64,000 nucleotides of DNA. Source: Uliginosibacterium gangwonense DSM 18521 (GTDB lineage Bacteria; Pseudomonadota; Gammaproteobacteria; Burkholderiales; Rhodocyclaceae). Made by a program: the position numbers and the translations under genes. Within the stretch, counting starts at the first letter, position 1. Every line of letters starts with the position of its first letter. The notes below the pieces were generated by a model. The model was given only the letters and a program-made list of their open reading frames with translations, made no database searches and had not been told where the DNA came from. The stretch is taken from NCBI RefSeq assembly GCF_000373965.1, contig NZ_KB892841.1, forward strand, positions 52,330 through 116,329, read 5' to 3'. Positions 47,322 through 58,314 of the stretch are shown piece after piece.

Positions 47322-48421
47322 TGAGCCTTCTCCTTTGTTATCGTCATAACATGAGCCTGCGTGCGGCGGGTTCGATCCTTGACCTGTCCTGCAAGCTGAC
47401 CACATGCGGCATCCACATCGTCCCCCCGCGTCTTGCGGGTGGTTGTGACAATACCTGCTTCATTGAGCAACTGTGCAAATCGACGGACAGTCGGTGCGGA
47501 AGAACGCCGGAAACCGGAATTCGGGAATGGATTGAAGGGGATCAGGTTGTACTTGCACGGCACCTTGTGGGCGATATCGATCAACTGGCGCAGGTGTTCA
47601 TCACGATCATTCACACCTTCAAGCATGATGTATTCGAAGGTTACGAAATCACGTGGGGCACGATCAAGATAGCGCCGACAGGCCGAGAGCAAGTCCTTGA
47701 GCGGGTATTTCTGGTTGATGGGCACCAGCCGATTGCGCAACTCGTCATTCGGTGCATGCAGCGATACGGCAAGGGCCACCGGGCATTCGTCACGCAAACG
47801 GTCGATGGCAGGCACGATACCGGAGGTCGACACCGTCACTCGCCGCCGTGACAGGCCATAGGCGTGATCATCAAGCATCAGTTTGAGCGCGGAAACCACG
47901 TTGTCAAAATTAGCCAGCGGTTCGCCCATGCCCATCATCACCACATTGCTGATGATGCGCTCGCCATCGGCCGTCGCCCCCAGCAGGCGGTTGGCGAGCC
48001 AGAGCTGGCCGATGATCTCGGCCGCAGACAGGTTGCGGTTGAAACCTTGCTTGCCCGTGGAGCAAAAGGCGCAATCCAGTGCACATCCTGCCTGGGAAGA
48101 CACGCACAGCGTGCCACGCTTGGTTTCGGGGATGAACACCGTCTCCACCGCGTTGCCGTTGCCCACATCCATGAGCCACTTGCGGGTGCCGTCCCCCGAG
48201 ACAGAATCGCGGATCGGCACCGGCGGCACGATGCAGGCAGTCTCCTTGAGTTGGGCACGCAGGCTTTTGGCCACATCCGTCATGGCGTCAAAGTCGGTTT
48301 CCCCAAAGCGGTGAATCCAATGCAGGATCTGGCGCGCACGGAACGGCTTTTCACCACGCTCGGCGAACCAGGCAATCAGGGCATCGGCATCGAAATCAAG
48401 GAGGTTTTGCATGGGCTTCAA
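47318..48421 (-). CDS. rlmN: Dual-specificity 23S rRNA/tRNA A2 methyltransferase RlmN
   Basis: 367 residues (start MKPMQNLL; M4 at 48412 is equally possible). Radical SAM motif CxxxCxxC as 'CALDCAFC' and the catalytic Cys near the end ('DVDAACGQL'). Methylates A2503 and tRNA A37. Upstream of pilF, as in other Proteobacteria. Confidence 0.96.
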   Translation of the reverse strand: MKPMQNLLDFDADALIAWFAERGEKPFRARQILHWIHRFGETDFDAMTDVAKSLRAQLKETACIVPPVPIRDSVSGDGTRKWLMDVGNGNAVETVFIPETKRGTLCVSSQAGCALDCAFCSTGKQGFNRNLSAAEIIGQLWLANRLLGATADGERIISNVVMMGMGEPLANFDNVVSALKLMLDDHAYGLSRRRVTVSTSGIVPAIDRLRDECPVALAVSLHAPNDELRNRLVPINQKYPLKDLLSACRRYLDRAPRDFVTFEYIMLEGVNDRDEHLRQLIDIAHKVPCKYNLIPFNPFPNSGFRRSSAPTVRRFAQLLNEAGIVTTTRKTRGDDVDAACGQLAGQVKDRTRRTQAHVMTITKEKAQ

Positions 48422-48463
48422 ACTATAGCCCGATCACGACAATGCGACCGGGCATAAATACTA

Positions 48464-48889
48464 TTAACGGCTATAGATGTTCATGCCGGGGAAGAAGAAG
48501 GCGACTTCCACGGCTGCGGTGTCCGGGCCATCGGAACCATGCACGGCATTGGCGCTGATGGAGTCGGCAAAATCGGCACGAATGGTGTTGGGAGCGGCCT
48601 TTTTCGGGTCGGTCGCGCCCATCAGCTCGCGGTTCTTGGCGATTGCACCTTCACCTTCGAGCACCTGGATCATCACCGGGCCGGAAATCATAAATTCCAC
48701 CAAGCTGGCAAAGAAGGGGCGGTCCTTATGCACAGCATAGAACTGGCCAGCTTCCTGTGCGGACAACTGCACGAACTTGGCAGCTACAATTTTCAGGTCT
48801 GCATCTTCAAAGCGCTGGTAGATCTTGCCGATCACGTTCTTGGCTACGGCATCAGGCTTGATGATGGATAGGGTGCGTTCAATCGCCAT
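48464..48889 (-). CDS. ndk: Nucleoside diphosphate kinase
   Basis: 141 residues, standard length. '[20 protein letters not shown]' at the start and the catalytic His in 'NAVHGSD'. Keeps NTP pools balanced. Lies upstream of rlmN in the same direction. Confidence 0.98.
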   Translation of the reverse strand: MAIERTLSIIKPDAVAKNVIGKIYQRFEDADLKIVAAKFVQLSAQEAGQFYAVHKDRPFFASLVEFMISGPVMIQVLEGEGAIAKNRELMGATDPKKAAPNTIRADFADSISANAVHGSDGPDTAAVEVAFFFPGMNIYSR

Positions 48890-49004
48890 GGTGGTGAAAT
48901 CTCTCTTGATGTATGGGTCACGTATTGTTGGTCATCATCCCGCCCTTACGCGTTTGGCGGCGGAAAGCATACCTCCCGACGCAATAAGAACAGAATAACC
49001 TCGT

Positions 49005-49013
49005 ATTGTAGCA
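49005..49013 (-). promoter_or_regulatory. Extended -10 promoter candidate for ndk
   Basis: Minus strand TGCTACAAT, an extended -10 element, about 115 bases before the ndk start, with no clear -35. Confidence 0.4.
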
Positions 49014-49066
49014 AGCCATGCTCAAAGCCCCTACCCCTTCATCATCAAACTCCGGACGATTTTGGC

Positions 49067-50119
49067 CTATGGCGTCTCCAGCCATGCATCCAACTGCTGA
49101 CGCGCTGCCAGATACGTGGCACTACAGGCCAAAGGGGGGCGCTTGCTCCAGGATGCATCCGGCTGCAATCGGGCGATCCGCCGGGCGCGCGCGGCCTCAA
49201 TCGGCGGTTGCCAGCGGGTGAGCAGATCGTCCGCCATGTCCGGGCGATTACACACCAGCACCATGTCGCAACCCGCCTGATGCGCGGCCTGTGCGCGTGC
49301 AACGATATCCCCGGCAACGGTAGCGCCTTCCATGGTGAGGTCGTCGCTGAACACCACACCCTTGAAGCCCAGCCGGGAACGCAGCACATCCTTGATCCAG
49401 AACGGGGAGAACCCAGCAGGATGAGCATCAACCGCTTCGTAGATCACATGGGCGGGCATCACCCCGGCCAATTCCACATTCAGGGGGTGGGTGTAGGGCT
49501 GGATATCCTCTGCCCAGATGGCTTCAAAACTGCGCCCATCACGTGGAATAGCAAGATGGGAATCCGCCTCGGCATAGCCATGACCGGGGAAATGCTTACC
49601 CACAGCGCCCATGCCTGCTTCGCGCAACCCTGCCGCCAAGGCTTGTGCCAGGGCTTGCACGGCTTGCGGCTGACGGTGGAAGGCACGATCCCCCACCACC
49701 TTGCTGCGCCCATAGGCCAAGTCCAGCACCGGGGCGAAGCTCAGGCCGACACCGCAGTCAAGCAACTCGGCCGCCAGCACATATCCGGTATTGCGCGCCA
49801 TGCTGAGCGCCCGTGTGGAAGCTTGATCCCACAGTTCGCCAAGCCTGTGCATGGGAGGGATTGCGGTAAAGCCTTGGCGGAAACGCTGGACCCGCCCGCC
49901 TTCGTGGTCGACTGCAATGATCAGCGCCGGGTCGCGCAAGGCACGCAACTCGGCCACCAGCGCCTTGAGCTGCGCAACGCTCTGAAAATTGCGTGAGAAC
50001 AGGATGACCCCGCCCACCAAAGGATGACGCAGGCGCTGGCGTTCTGCTTCGGTGAGGCTATAGCCCGCCACATCGCACATCACCGGCCCCAGCAGCAGGC
50101 CGTGAACCGTTTCACTCAT
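49067..50119 (-). CDS. nagZ: Beta-N-acetylhexosaminidase NagZ
   Basis: 350 residues, glycoside hydrolase family 3. The motif 'VGKHFPGHGYAEADSH' contains the catalytic His/Asp loop, and 'GVVFSDDLTMEG' carries the nucleophile Asp. Cleaves GlcNAc from muropeptides in peptidoglycan recycling. Start overlaps the acpS end by 8 bases. Confidence 0.95.
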   Translation of the reverse strand: MSETVHGLLLGPVMCDVAGYSLTEAERQRLRHPLVGGVILFSRNFQSVAQLKALVAELRALRDPALIIAVDHEGGRVQRFRQGFTAIPPMHRLGELWDQASTRALSMARNTGYVLAAELLDCGVGLSFAPVLDLAYGRSKVVGDRAFHRQPQAVQALAQALAAGLREAGMGAVGKHFPGHGYAEADSHLAIPRDGRSFEAIWAEDIQPYTHPLNVELAGVMPAHVIYEAVDAHPAGFSPFWIKDVLRSRLGFKGVVFSDDLTMEGATVAGDIVARAQAAHQAGCDMVLVCNRPDMADDLLTRWQPPIEAARARRIARLQPDASWSKRPPLACSATYLAARQQLDAWLETP

Positions 50120-50495
50120 TCACCTTCTCCATGATCGCAAAAGCCAGCACGTAATCGCGCTCATCGCTGATCGACAACTGGGCACGCAAGCCGCGTGCCT
50201 GAAGCAACTGTGCCAACGCCGGGGCACAGACATATTCGGGCTTGCCAAGTTCATCGTGCCCCACTCCAATGGCCGCAAGCGTGGCGGGCGGACGCAGGCC
50301 GGTGCCCAAAGCCTTGGAAAAAGCCTCTTTGGCAGCAAAACGTTTGGCAAGAAAACGCGCTGGGTCGTGAGCAGAAGCGAACCCCGCCTTCTCGCAATCG
50401 GCCAGCACCCGCTCGGCAAAGCGCGCACCGTGGCGGGCCAGCACCTCACGGATACGGGCCAGCGATACGATGTCAGTGCCGATGCCGTAGATCAT
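50112..50495 (-). CDS. acpS: Holo-[acyl-carrier-protein] synthase AcpS
   Basis: 127 residues. 'MIYGIGTDIVSLARI' with the metal-binding Asp and 'FLAKRFAAKEAFSKALGTGL' with the catalytic Glu. Adds phosphopantetheine to ACP. Overlaps pdxJ by 4 bases. Confidence 0.97.
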   Translation of the reverse strand: MIYGIGTDIVSLARIREVLARHGARFAERVLADCEKAGFASAHDPARFLAKRFAAKEAFSKALGTGLRPPATLAAIGVGHDELGKPEYVCAPALAQLLQARGLRAQLSISDERDYVLAFAIMEKVNE

Positions 50496-51259
50496 CGTTC
50501 ATCAACGCGACGCTGGGCATCCGCTTCGCGCATCAGGCGCTTCATCTCGGCCACGGCTTCACGCAAGCCCACAAACACGGCGCGGCTGACGATGGCGTGA
50601 CCGATATGCAACTCGCGTACCCCGGCCAGGGCGGCAATCGGCTGCACATTGAAGTAGTTCAGCGCATGCCCCGCATTGAAACGCATGCCTAGATCAACAA
50701 TGGCCTTGCCTGCGGCACGGATTTTGTCGATCTCTGCGACCACCGCTGGGCTGCGGGTATCGCGCCCCTTGGTGTGGAAGGCTTCGGCGTAGGGGCCGGT
50801 GTGGATTTCACACACCCGTGCGCCGATGCGGGCAGCAGCTTCCACTTGGCGCAGATCCGCGTCGATGAACACGCTACTCATAATGCCGTGGTCTGCCAAG
50901 CGGCTGATCGAATCCTTCAGTGCGCCCTCACGGGCCAGAATGTCCAGCCCGCCCTCGGTGGTGATCTCCTGCCGCCCTTCTGGCACGAGCATGGCCATCT
51001 CGGGCTTGATCTCACAGGCGACCTTGACCATTTCCGGGGTGGCGGCCATCTCGAGGTTGAGCTTGATGTGGGTGAGTTCGCGCAGGCGGCGCACGTCATG
51101 ATCCTGAATATGACGACGATCTTCACGCAGGTGCACGGTGATACCATCCGCACCGCCCAAGTGGGCCTCCACGGCGGCCCAGACAGGATCAGGTTCGTAG
51201 GTGCGACGTGCCTGACGAATCGTGGCTACGTGGTCGATATTGACGCCAAGTTCAATCAT
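50492..51259 (-). CDS. pdxJ: Pyridoxine 5'-phosphate synthase PdxJ
   Basis: 255 residues. 'IELGVNIDHVATIRQARR' and 'ADGITVHLREDRRHIQDHD' are PdxJ signatures; TIM barrel. Final step of vitamin B6 synthesis. The recO-pdxJ-acpS-nagZ order is common in this class. Confidence 0.97.
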   Translation of the reverse strand: MIELGVNIDHVATIRQARRTYEPDPVWAAVEAHLGGADGITVHLREDRRHIQDHDVRRLRELTHIKLNLEMAATPEMVKVACEIKPEMAMLVPEGRQEITTEGGLDILAREGALKDSISRLADHGIMSSVFIDADLRQVEAAARIGARVCEIHTGPYAEAFHTKGRDTRSPAVVAEIDKIRAAGKAIVDLGMRFNAGHALNYFNVQPIAALAGVRELHIGHAIVSRAVFVGLREAVAEMKRLMREADAQRRVDER

Positions 51260-51277
51260 TTTGCTTTCCTCGAAGGT

Positions 51278-52000
51278 TCACAATTCTTGCAATTCAATCA
51301 GGATGCGGCGGGAGGCAAGCTCCTGCCCATCCAGATGATGGTTGATCAGTCGGCGCATCAGGGCTTTGGCATGGCTGAGCGTGGCAGGCTGGGAAAAGTC
51401 CCCGGCGGCCATGGCCAACAGCACATGCCCAGGAATCAGCGCCGAATCGGCTGACTCGCCCCGCGCTGGCACAGGACCACGCTCGGGCAAGAAAAAGTAG
51501 TATTCGGATGGGATGACAGGCCTTTGACCATCCGCCTCACGGTCAAGTGTCGGCGCATAGCCCAGTTCGCGCAAGAGCGTGAGTTCAAATTCGCGCAGCA
51601 AGGGCGCATGGGGCAGCCCGAGTGCCAGCTTGGCGAGCGATTGGGCATACGCTTCGAACAGGCGGGGGTGTGGGTCTTCGCGCGGCAACAGGCGCAGCAG
51701 CAGTTCGTTCAAGTAATAACCACACAGCAGGGCCGAGCCTTGCAGCAAAGGCAGACCACCGACCCATTCGGCTTCAACCAGGGTTTTTACCTCTGCCTTG
51801 CCAGACCAGGTCAACGACAGCGGCTGAAAAGCCATCAGCACGCTGCGCAAATTGGACAGGGGGCGGCGTGCCCCCTTGGCCACCATGGCGACCCGCCCAT
51901 GATCCGGGGAGAATATCTCGGCGATCAGGCTGGTTTCCCGCCACGGGTAGCTGTGCAGCAGGTAGGCAGCCTGAAACTCGACGCGTCGCCGCACAACCAT
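51278..52000 (-). CDS. recO: DNA repair protein RecO
   Basis: 240 residues. OB-fold start ('AAYLLHSYPWRETSLIAEIFS' in parts) with 'GVAMVAKGARRPLSN'-type loop, then helical domain. Loads RecA with RecR. Zinc-binding cysteines of some RecO proteins are not evident. Confidence 0.95.
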   Translation of the reverse strand: MVVRRRVEFQAAYLLHSYPWRETSLIAEIFSPDHGRVAMVAKGARRPLSNLRSVLMAFQPLSLTWSGKAEVKTLVEAEWVGGLPLLQGSALLCGYYLNELLLRLLPREDPHPRLFEAYAQSLAKLALGLPHAPLLREFELTLLRELGYAPTLDREADGQRPVIPSEYYFFLPERGPVPARGESADSALIPGHVLLAMAAGDFSQPATLSHAKALMRRLINHHLDGQELASRRILIELQEL

Positions 52001-52020
52001 GTTGGTCCGCCTCCAGTGGC

Positions 52021-52911
52021 CTAGTCGTACCCGAGGCTCTTGAGTGCGCGCTCGTCGTCTGCCCAGCCGCTTTTGACCTTGACCCAGGTTTCTAGATAGA
52101 CCTTGCAGTCGAAGAGCTTCTCCAACTCCACACGAGCTTCGGTAGAGATGCGTTTGAGGCGCTCGCCTCCCTTGCCGATGACGATACCTTTGTGCCCAGC
52201 CTTATCGACCACGATGGCGGCATAAATCCGGCGCAGATTGCCTTCAAGCTCGAACTTCTCGATCTCCACCGTCATCCCGTAGGGCAGCTCTTCGCCCAGC
52301 AGACGGAACAGTTTTTCACGCAGGAACTCGGCGGCCAGGAAACGCTCGCTGCGATCGGTGATGTCGTCTTCGCCGAACAATGGCGGCGCCTCCGGCAAAT
52401 ACTGCCCCACGCAACGCAGCAGTTCTGCCACGTTCTGCCCACGTTCGGCACTGACCGGCACGATGTCCGCAAACTCGAATTCCTTGGACATCCCTTCGAT
52501 AAAAGGCAGCAGCTTGGCTTTATCGGCTTCCAGATCAACCTTGTTGATCACCAGGACAACCTTGGTGCCCTTGGGCAACAAGGCCATCACCTTGCGATCA
52601 TCAGGGCCAAAACGCCCCGCTTCGATCAGGAACATCACCACGTCTACTTCCTGCAAGACCTGGGACACCGTGCGGTTCATGGTGGTGTTCAAGGCATTGC
52701 GGTGGTGGGTCTGGAATCCAGGGGTGTCGACAAAGATGAACTGATTGTTCGCCTCAGTCAGCACACCGGTGATGCGGTGCCGGGTAGTCTGAGCCTTGCG
52801 CGAGACAATGCTGATCTTCTGCCCGACCAGACGGTTGAGCAGCGTGGACTTCCCTACATTGGGACGCCCGACAATGGCCACGAGGCCGGTATGGAAAGTT
52901 TCGTTATTCAT
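52021..52911 (-). CDS. era: GTPase Era
   Basis: 296 residues. G1 '[16 protein letters not shown]', G3 'DTPG', G4 'NKVD', and a C-terminal KH domain ('[15 protein letters not shown]'). Binds 16S rRNA 3' end in 30S maturation. In the usual lepB-rnc-era-recO order. Confidence 0.98.
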   Translation of the reverse strand: MNNETFHTGLVAIVGRPNVGKSTLLNRLVGQKISIVSRKAQTTRHRITGVLTEANNQFIFVDTPGFQTHHRNALNTTMNRTVSQVLQEVDVVMFLIEAGRFGPDDRKVMALLPKGTKVVLVINKVDLEADKAKLLPFIEGMSKEFEFADIVPVSAERGQNVAELLRCVGQYLPEAPPLFGEDDITDRSERFLAAEFLREKLFRLLGEELPYGMTVEIEKFELEGNLRRIYAAIVVDKAGHKGIVIGKGGERLKRISTEARVELEKLFDCKVYLETWVKVKSGWADDERALKSLGYD

Positions 52912-52943
52912 GACACCATGCGGGCAGGTGCAACCGCACCCAC

Positions 52944-53627
52944 CTATGACAAGCCCAGACGCGCCAACACTGCAGCGGCGGCACTCTGTTCGGCAATACG
53001 GCGACTGGCGCCGTTACCATGCTCAGTAATGGAAAGGGAGGGGACGGCACAGACCACCTCGAATTCCTGGGCATGCGCTTCACCCCGGATTTCGGCCAGC
53101 GCATACTCTGGCAAAGGCAGATGCCGCCCCTGAAGATGTTCCTGCAAAGCCGTCTTGGGGTCTTTGAGGGATCGGGCAGGATCAAGCCCAGCCAGGCTTT
53201 TGGCATACAGCCGGGCAATCACGCCCGTCACTGCATCAAACCCGCCATCAAGAAATACAGCACCCAGGCTGGCTTCCACTGCATCGGCCAGAATGGAAGG
53301 GCGGAAACGCCCACCACTTTTCACCTCGCCCTCGCCCAGACGCAGGCATTCACCCAACTTCAAATCCTGGGCGATCTGAGCCAATGCATCTTGCTTGACG
53401 AGCATCGCCCGAAGACGCGACAGTTCCCCTTCACGCAGCTCGGCATAACGCTCAAAGAGCATCATGGCGACTACCATGTTGAGAATGCCATCGCCCAAAA
53501 ACTCCAGGCGCTCGTTATGGTCAGCCGAAAAACTGCGATGCGTCAGCGCCCGCGCCAACAACTCCGGGCGTTTGAACTCATAGCCCAGAGCCTGCTGCAA
53601 CATGGCATGAAATGGCTTCAAACCCAT
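52944..53627 (-). CDS. rnc: Ribonuclease III
   Basis: 227 residues. RNase III signature '[17 protein letters not shown]' (Gly where Ser is more common after GD) and a C-terminal dsRNA-binding domain ('[20 protein letters not shown]'). Processes rRNA precursors. Shares one base with the stop of the DUF4845 gene. Confidence 0.97.
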   Translation of the reverse strand: MGLKPFHAMLQQALGYEFKRPELLARALTHRSFSADHNERLEFLGDGILNMVVAMMLFERYAELREGELSRLRAMLVKQDALAQIAQDLKLGECLRLGEGEVKSGGRFRPSILADAVEASLGAVFLDGGFDAVTGVIARLYAKSLAGLDPARSLKDPKTALQEHLQGRHLPLPEYALAEIRGEAHAQEFEVVCAVPSLSITEHGNGASRRIAEQSAAAAVLARLGLS

Positions 53628-53974
53628 CAGGAATCAACGGAAAATTCGAACAGCAGACTCGCCGGCCCAAAGAGCTTGACCGTCCGCGTGTACTTGACGT
53701 GCATGGAGGCATGCCCACCTTCCTTGACCACATCAATAGCCTCACGATCCACAGAGGTGATGTCGTCCACGTCGGCAAACCGTTGGAAGGCATTACGGAA
53801 GTCAGAGGGAGATGCACCCACATCCGTCGCAGAGATAACCTTGGTAAAAGCCTTCTTGACCGCAAAATACTCCGCATACACGGGCACGATCTTCAGACCC
53901 AGAATCAAGGCCGCCATCCCCATCACACCAACGATCAGGGCCGAGATCAAAGACAAACCACGTTGTCGAACCAT
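53627..53974 (-). CDS. DUF4845 small membrane protein
   Basis: 115 residues from the ATG at 53974 (AAGGAGAG ribosome binding site). One membrane helix '[19 protein letters not shown]' and a short periplasmic domain ('[15 protein letters not shown]'). DUF4845 sits between lepB and rnc in Betaproteobacteria; function unknown. Confidence 0.88.
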   Translation of the reverse strand: MVRQRGLSLISALIVGVMGMAALILGLKIVPVYAEYFAVKKAFTKVISATDVGASPSDFRNAFQRFADVDDITSVDREAIDVVKEGGHASMHVKYTRTVKLFGPASLLFEFSVDS

Positions 53975-53990
53975 ATTTTGCTCTCCTTGC

Positions 53991-54980
53991 TTAGTGGAAG
54001 CTGCCAATCCGGCCAAACTTGATACCGCTGGGGGGGATGATTCCATCGGCGTGGAACCAGACGAAGAAGGCCTGCCCAACAATGTTCTCATCCGGCACAA
54101 AACCCCAGACACGGGAGTCGGAACTCTGATCCCGGTTATCACCCATCATGAAATAGTATCCAGCCGGCACGACGCATTCAACACCCAGTTCGGAATACTT
54201 GCAGTTTTCCTGATAAGCGTGAGGCAGACGGATCATCTCCGGCGTAAAGGGCGGTGCGCTGCTCTCATTCAGGATGCGATGCTCCACGCCACCAAGCGTC
54301 TCGGTGAACTGGTCAGTCTCATATTTCCCGGGCTCTGCATAGGCTTGCTCGGGGCGCACAGGCATCGCCTCCCCGTTGATCGTCAGGCGCTTGTTGATGT
54401 AGGCAACCTTATCTCCTGGCAACCCGACCACACGCTTGATAAAACTCTGGGTCGGATCAAGCGGATAGCGAAAGACCATGACATCGCCGCGCTTGGGCTG
54501 GCCCACTTCAATGATCTTTTTATTGAGCACTGGCAGGCGCACACCATAGGAGTACTTGTTGACCAGGATGAAATCCCCCACCAGCAGGGTCGGAATCATG
54601 GACCCGGAGGGGATACGGAAAGGTTCCAGCCAGAACGAGCGCAGCAGGAAGATCGGCAGGATCACCACAAAAAAACTGGCCCCATACTCCACCCACCAGG
54701 GGTCCGGCAAACGCAGGGTCGGCTTGGTGGTAGCGGGCTTGTCCGTAGCAGCCTCATCCCCCAAGGATTCAAGCACGGCACGCGCTTCCGACTGGCGGAT
54801 ACCTGCTTGGGTCAGAAGCAGCTCGGCAGCGCCAAGCTGGCCTTCCCGCTTGGCTTTGACGGCCCCTTCCAGCGCATCTTGCAGCACCTTCTGGCGACGC
54901 CTGCGCGCAAAGAAAACGTCCAGGCACCACAGGATGCCGGTCACCACACTCAGTACAAACAGAATCAGAGCAAAATCCAC
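53991..54980 (-). CDS. lepB: Signal peptidase I
   Basis: 329 residues. Two N-terminal helices; the catalytic Ser in 'FRIPSGSMIPTLLVGD', the Lys in 'DPTQSFIKRVVGLPGDKV', and the 'GDNRDQSSDSR' box. Removes signal peptides of exported proteins, including the cytochromes here. 27 bases from lepA. Confidence 0.97.
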   Translation of the reverse strand: MDFALILFVLSVVTGILWCLDVFFARRRRQKVLQDALEGAVKAKREGQLGAAELLLTQAGIRQSEARAVLESLGDEAATDKPATTKPTLRLPDPWWVEYGASFFVVILPIFLLRSFWLEPFRIPSGSMIPTLLVGDFILVNKYSYGVRLPVLNKKIIEVGQPKRGDVMVFRYPLDPTQSFIKRVVGLPGDKVAYINKRLTINGEAMPVRPEQAYAEPGKYETDQFTETLGGVEHRILNESSAPPFTPEMIRLPHAYQENCKYSELGVECVVPAGYYFMMGDNRDQSSDSRVWGFVPDENIVGQAFFVWFHADGIIPPSGIKFGRIGSFH

Positions 54981-55007
54981 ACAACCCCCAAGGGATAAAA
55001 ATAGCGC

Positions 55008-56804
55008 TTACTTGCCATCATCCACACGCAGCACCGCCAGGAAAGCCTCCTGCGGAATTTCTACGTTACCCACCTGCTTCATACGACGCTTACCCTCTTT
55101 CTGCTTCTCCAGCAGTTTTTTCTTCCGGGTAATGTCACCGCCATAGCACTTGGCCAACACGTTCTTGCGCAGCGCCTTGATCGTCTCCCGCGCAATGATG
55201 TGTGAGCCAATCGCCGCCTGCACGGCCACATCAAACATCTGACGCGGGATCAGTTCGCGCAGCTTTGCCGCCAGCTCACGCCCGCGATATTGGGCGCTCG
55301 CGCGGTGCACAATCACAGAGAGCGCATCCACCTTCTCGCTGCTGACCAGCAAATCCAGCTTGACCACATCGGCGGCACGATATTCCTTGAAGTCATAGTC
55401 CAGAGAGGCATAGCCACGCGAAACGGACTTGAGCTTATCGAAGAAATCCATCACCACTTCGGCCATGGGCAGGTCATACACCAGTTTGACCTGCCGACCA
55501 TGGTAGTGCATGTCGACCTGACTACCACGCTTCTGGTTGCACAAGGTGATGACCGGCCCGAGGTAATCCTGCGGCACAAAGATCGTGGCCGTGATGATCG
55601 GCTCACGAACCTCAGCAATCTTGCTGACTTCAGGCAGCTTCGAGGGGTTCTCGATCTTGATCACGTCACCATTATTGAGTACAACCTCGTACACCACAGT
55701 GGGAGCCGTGGTAATGAGTTCCATGTCGAACTCACGCTCCAGGCGCTCCTGCACAATCTCCATGTGCAAAAGCCCAAGGAAGCCGCAGCGGAAACCGAAA
55801 CCCAGAGCTTGCGAGACTTCCGGCTCATACTGCAAGGAGGCATCATTGAGCTTGAGCTTTTCCAACGAGTCACGCAGTTGGTCGTACTCGCTGGCTTCCA
55901 CCGGGTACAGCCCGGCAAACACCTGAGGCTTGATTTCCTTGAAGCCATCCAGCGGCGTTCCTGCCGGCTTGGAAACCAGGGTGATGGTGTCACCCACCTT
56001 GGCTGAGTCCAGTTCCTTGATCCCGGCGATCACAAAGCCCACCTCGCCCGCGTTCAGGGATTCACGCGAAACCGATTTCGGGCTGAACACACCAACCTGC
56101 TCACACAAGTGCTGGGCACCCGTGCTCATGAACAGAATCTTGTCCTTGGGGCGCAAGGTGCCATCGACCACCCGCACCAGCATCACCACGCCCACGTAGT
56201 TGTCAAACCACGAGTCGATGATCAGCGCCTTGAGCGGCCCTTCAGGATTGCCACGCGGCGCGGGCACCTTGGCAATGATCGCTTCGAGAATCTCCTCGAC
56301 CCCCATCCCGGTCTTGGCCGAACAGGGAATCGCCTCGGTGGCGTCAATCCCGATCACGTCTTCAACTTCTTGCCGCGCTGTATCTGGATCAGCCGAGGGC
56401 AGATCCATCTTGTTGAGCACGGGCACCACTTCCACGCCCAGCTCAAGGGCCGTGTAGCAGTTGGCGACAGTTTGGGCTTCCACCCCTTGCGAAGCATCCA
56501 CCACCAGCAGCGCCCCTTCGCAGGCCGACAGTGAGCGGCTGACCTCGTAGGAAAAGTCGACGTGCCCCGGTGTGTCAATCAGGTTCAGGTTATAGACCTG
56601 CCCGTCACGTGCCCGGTAGCTCAGCGAGGCAGTCTGTGCCTTGATGGTGATACCACGCTCGCGCTCCAAATCCATGGAGTCAAGAACCTGTTCCTCCATC
56701 TCACGGTCTGATAGACCGCCGCAGGTTTGAATGAGGCGATCAGCAAGCGTAGACTTGCCGTGGTCGATGTGGGCGATGATCGAAAAATTGCGAATATGCT
56801 GCAT
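55008..56804 (-). CDS. lepA: Elongation factor 4 (LepA)
   Basis: 598 residues from the ATG at 56804 ('[19 protein letters not shown]'). Full GTPase with G1 'AHIDHGKST', 'DTPGHVDF' and 'NKMDLPSAD'; C-terminal LepA domain. Back-translocates or remodels stalled ribosomes. lepA-lepB order is standard. Confidence 0.97.
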   Translation of the reverse strand: MQHIRNFSIIAHIDHGKSTLADRLIQTCGGLSDREMEEQVLDSMDLERERGITIKAQTASLSYRARDGQVYNLNLIDTPGHVDFSYEVSRSLSACEGALLVVDASQGVEAQTVANCYTALELGVEVVPVLNKMDLPSADPDTARQEVEDVIGIDATEAIPCSAKTGMGVEEILEAIIAKVPAPRGNPEGPLKALIIDSWFDNYVGVVMLVRVVDGTLRPKDKILFMSTGAQHLCEQVGVFSPKSVSRESLNAGEVGFVIAGIKELDSAKVGDTITLVSKPAGTPLDGFKEIKPQVFAGLYPVEASEYDQLRDSLEKLKLNDASLQYEPEVSQALGFGFRCGFLGLLHMEIVQERLEREFDMELITTAPTVVYEVVLNNGDVIKIENPSKLPEVSKIAEVREPIITATIFVPQDYLGPVITLCNQKRGSQVDMHYHGRQVKLVYDLPMAEVVMDFFDKLKSVSRGYASLDYDFKEYRAADVVKLDLLVSSEKVDALSVIVHRASAQYRGRELAAKLRELIPRQMFDVAVQAAIGSHIIARETIKALRKNVLAKCYGGDITRKKKLLEKQKEGKRRMKQVGNVEIPQEAFLAVLRVDDGK

Positions 56805-56874
56805 GGGCGGTGAAATCGGGCTTGTTACCAATGAGAATTAAGCGACGGCCAACCTAAGAGTATAACCGAGGCAT

Positions 56875-58314
56875 TCAGTTCCGAATACCGCCTACCGCCG
56901 GAATGCGGATTGCCACGAAACTTTGTGTATTCCCCCGATGCACCAGCAGCGTGACCGCTGTGCCCTTGGTCAGCGTGCCGACCGCCCGGTTGAGCTGTTC
57001 GGCTGAAGCCACTTCCTGTAACTTCCCCCCCACGATCAGGCCAGAGATCAAGTCCCCCGGACGCAACTCCGAACGCGCCGCAACACCGGCTACCTCCTTA
57101 ATGGCGGCAGCGCGATCCAGGCCACTGTCGTGCTTTTGTTCCCGGCTGGGTTCCTGCACTACCAGCCCCAACGGGTTTGCCCCACGTGGAATGGGCGCAG
57201 GCGCCTTGACCGCCTTGGCGCGCTCTTCGGGGAATTCATCCACCAACAGACTCGCCTGCAGTGCCTTCCCTGCCCGCCAGTAATTCACGACAACCCGGCT
57301 ACCGGGTTGAAGTGAGCCCACCACACCGGGCAGGTCATTCGAATTCACGACCTGCTTGCCAGAAACCCGCAGAATCACATCCCCGGCATGCAAGCCCGCG
57401 CGCGAAGCCGGGCCATTGGGTTCGACCATGCTGATCATGGCCCCTTCGGCCGCACGCAATTGCAGACTTTCAGCCATATCGAAAGTCAGCTCCTGCACCT
57501 GCACGCCAATCCGCCCACGGCGCACATGACCACGCACGCGCAACTGTTCGGCAACGTCCATTGCCACATCAATGGGTATCGAGAAAGAAAGCCCCATGAA
57601 GCCGCCAGTCTGGCTGTAAATCTGGGAATTGATCCCGACCACCTCGCCCTTGAGGTTAAAGAGCGGCCCACCCGAGTTACCCGGATTGATGGCTACATCA
57701 GTCTGAATAAAAGGCACAATGCTTTCGTCGGGAAGCCAGCGCCCCTTGGCACTCACGATCCCGGCGGTGACCGTGCTATCGAAACCAAAAGGGGAGCCAA
57801 TCGCCAACACCCAATCGCCCACCCGCAGATTGGCGGGGCTGCCGAGATGGGCTTGACGCAAACCACGGACATCGAGCTTGAGCAAAGCAATATCGGTGCG
57901 TTTGTCCATCCCCACCAAGCGCGCCAGATATTCACGTCGGTCAAACAGGCGCACAAGGATCTCCGACGCATCCTCCACCACATGGGCATTGGTCAGCACG
58001 TAGCCATCCGTGCTCACCACAAAGCCGCTCCCCTGCGCCGGACCGTCATCGTCATCCTGCTGCTCATTCTGAGACTGGGGCGGCGAATCACCAGAACCGG
58101 GGGTCAAACGCCGCAACCACTCTGGCAAGCCATTCCAGTCTGGCACGGCACGTAGAGCCGGCACACGTGATCGCGCATCGCTACGCGTGGCGCTGACGTT
58201 GACCACCACTGGCGCCTGTTGCTCAACCAATGAGGCAAATTCAGGCAAAGCATGCGCTTGCGCCACGCCTTGGCACAGGAAGCACACCAGCAGCAGCGCA
58301 ACGCGCGCAATCAT
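56875..58314 (-). CDS. mucD: Periplasmic serine protease MucD/DegP-like
   Basis: 479 residues from the ATG at 58314, ATGA overlap with rseC. Signal peptide 'MIARVALLLVCFLCQGVAQA'. Catalytic His in 'LTNAHVVE', Asp in 'TDIALLKLD', Ser in 'NPGNSGGPL'; then two PDZ domains. Degrades misfolded envelope proteins and is part of the sigma-E operon. Strong match to the rpoE-rseABC-mucD arrangement of Pseudomonas and Betaproteobacteria. Confidence 0.95.
   Translation of the reverse strand: MIARVALLLVCFLCQGVAQAHALPEFASLVEQQAPVVVNVSATRSDARSRVPALRAVPDWNGLPEWLRRLTPGSGDSPPQSQNEQQDDDDGPAQGSGFVVSTDGYVLTNAHVVEDASEILVRLFDRREYLARLVGMDKRTDIALLKLDVRGLRQAHLGSPANLRVGDWVLAIGSPFGFDSTVTAGIVSAKGRWLPDESIVPFIQTDVAINPGNSGGPLFNLKGEVVGINSQIYSQTGGFMGLSFSIPIDVAMDVAEQLRVRGHVRRGRIGVQVQELTFDMAESLQLRAAEGAMISMVEPNGPASRAGLHAGDVILRVSGKQVVNSNDLPGVVGSLQPGSRVVVNYWRAGKALQASLLVDEFPEERAKAVKAPAPIPRGANPLGLVVQEPSREQKHDSGLDRAAAIKEVAGVAARSELRPGDLISGLIVGGKLQEVASAEQLNRAVGTLTKGTAVTLLVHRGNTQSFVAIRIPAVGGIRN

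Noticed and set aside
53019..54998. A 659-codon plus-strand frame opposite rnc, DUF4845 and lepB
   Set aside because: Antisense to three well-supported genes; the translation has no family features and is His/Gln/Arg-rich, as GC-rich shadow frames are.
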